Assembly: GCA_031265025.1 (NCBI GenBank)
Contig: JAISDF010000238.1
Location: 1-6,722 of the forward strand
Direction of reading: 5' to 3'
DNA length: 6,722 nt
Source: Spirochaetaceae bacterium
GTDB lineage: Bacteria; Spirochaetota; Spirochaetia; Treponematales; Breznakiellaceae
The notes beneath the pieces are model-generated. The model did not search any database and was not told where the DNA came from. It saw only the letters and a program-made list of their open reading frames with translations. Made by a program: the position numbers and the translations under genes. Below are positions 5,918-6,722 of the stretch, one piece after another; position 1 is the first letter of the stretch, and each line of letters begins with the position of its first letter.

Positions 5918-6722
5918 TAGAAGCCGAAGCAACTCCCATTAACGATCCCGCCCTGCTCAAGTCCCCCCTTTTTGCCGGCATGAGCGAGCTTGAATACAAC
6001 GCCGTTACCGCCTTTCTGGAACGCACCCATATCAAAAAGGACGCGATTCTTTTTTCGGAAGGAGACCGGGGCGGGGACATGTTCATGCTGATTTCCGGCA
6101 GACTCAGCGCCTTTATGTCCCAGCCTGACGGAACCCGGCGCTGGATGTTCAATATCAATCCCGGCGATTTTCTCGGGGAAATGTCCATCATCGCCAACGA
6201 ACCCCGTTCCGCGACCATAATCGCCAGGGAAGATTCTGACCTCATGGCGCTTGAGGGCATTGATTTTTACCGCATCATTTTTGAACATCCCATGATAGGG
6301 GTCAAAATGCTTAAAGCCATAGGCTCGGTGCAGAATATGTGGCTTGACCAGAGTTCAAGGCATCTTAACGACCTCATGCGCTGGGGCGAGAACGCCCGGC
6401 GCAGGGCCATCACCGACGAGCTTACCGGCCTTTACAACAGGCATTTTCTTGAGGAATCCATCAAGGACCGCCTTGACCACAGTTCGGTCGGTTTACGGAA
6501 AATGGCCCTCCTTATGATGGACCTTGACCGGGTGCATGAAATCAACAACCGCTTCGGCACCGTTGCCGGGGACAAGGTGATCGTTTCCACGGCGGAAATC
6601 ATACGCGGCAATCTCCGTTCCGGGGACATAGCCGCGCGGCTTTCCGGCGACGAGTTTGCCGTCCTGCTCCCCGATACGGACAAGCGGGACGCCCAGGCCA
6701 TAGCCGAGGACATACGCGCGGC
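5914..6722 (+). CDS. CNB-GGDEF diguanylate cyclase, 3' end missing
   Basis: Likely makes c-di-GMP from two GTP in the cytoplasm under control of an N-terminal sensor. The reading frame is open to the right edge, giving 269 codons. Residues about 19-125 are a CNB domain (ILFSEGDRGGDMFMLISGRL) with an intact cassette: G88-E89 and P97-R98-S99-A100-T101. A helical linker (about 126-165) leads to the GGDEF domain: DELTGLYNR (168-176), MMDLDRVHEIN (201-211) with the metal Asp and the guanine-side Asn, AGD (218-220), and SGDEF (244-248). An RSGD (235-238) lies five residues before SGDEF, the spacing of the RxxD product-inhibition site. Departures are the first Gly of GGDEF (Ser), Val-His instead of Phe-Lys after DLD, and Thr instead of His in FGTVAGD. 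Some cyclases with a changed first residue are known to be active, so I expect activity. The ATG at 5914 overlaps the previous stop (ATGA). A further output domain beyond the window cannot be excluded. Confidence 0.87.
   Translation, partial: MIEAEATPINDPALLKSPLFAGMSELEYNAVTAFLERTHIKKDAILFSEGDRGGDMFMLISGRLSAFMSQPDGTRRWMFNINPGDFLGEMSIIANEPRSATIIAREDSDLMALEGIDFYRIIFEHPMIGVKMLKAIGSVQNMWLDQSSRHLNDLMRWGENARRRAITDELTGLYNRHFLEESIKDRLDHSSVGLRKMALLMMDLDRVHEINNRFGTVAGDKVIVSTAEIIRGNLRSGDIAARLSGDEFAVLLPDTDKRDAQAIAEDIRA

Noticed and set aside
4958..5932. Long open frame on the minus strand opposite the first CNB-GGDEF gene
   Set aside because: The translation is rich in Gly, Pro and Arg with no domain, and the opposite strand encodes clear CNB and GGDEF folds. 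It is an antisense shadow.
1..6722. A cyclic-oligonucleotide defence system (CBASS or Pycsar type)
   Set aside because: Nucleotide-signal domains are abundant, but there is no CD-NTase, Pycsar cyclase or toxic effector. The permease is a normal carrier and not a pore effector.

Overview
The window reads as an accessory or signalling neighbourhood of a bacterial chromosome. It is fully coding apart from a 164-base divergent intergenic region. Base composition is moderately GC-rich. Three things make me suspect a free-living or gut-symbiotic spirochaete (Treponema-like): the compact operons, a cyclic-nucleotide-binding (CNB) domain fused to tetratricopeptide repeats beside a Crp-type regulator, and several CNB-GGDEF proteins. 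That assignment is an inference from gene content, not proven by a marker gene.

Left arm, minus strand, reading from the centre leftwards: a metal-dependent amidohydrolase (2873 to 1617), a CNB-TPR protein with no DNA-binding domain (1597 to 587), and a Crp/Fnr-type regulator with CNB and helix-turn-helix (584, running off the left edge). The gaps are 19 and 2 bases, so this is very probably one operon. It is driven by a good sigma70-like promoter at 2902-2930.

Right arm, plus strand: a PHP-domain phosphoesterase of the YciV/RNase AM type (3038-3943), an auxin-efflux-carrier family permease (3977-4909), a CNB-GGDEF protein whose two domains have both lost key residues (4925-5917), and a second CNB-GGDEF protein that looks functional and runs off the right edge (5914-6722). 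Gaps are 33, 15 and -4 bases. A promoter candidate sits at 2977-3005, divergent from the left one.

The unifying theme is nucleotide second-messenger signalling. Four CNB domains lie in 6.7 kb. Two keep the phosphate-binding cassette (the Crp-like regulator and the second GGDEF protein) and two have lost it (the CNB-TPR protein and the first GGDEF protein). Each arm therefore pairs one apparently ligand-competent CNB protein with one degenerate CNB protein, encoded immediately upstream of it. This two-fold pairing of a degenerate with an intact paralogue is the most interesting feature. Whether it forms a working module is inference. The amidohydrolase, PHP protein and permease are ordinary family members whose substrates cannot be read from the sequence. 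No RNA gene, mobile element, CRISPR array or convincing rho-independent terminator was seen.
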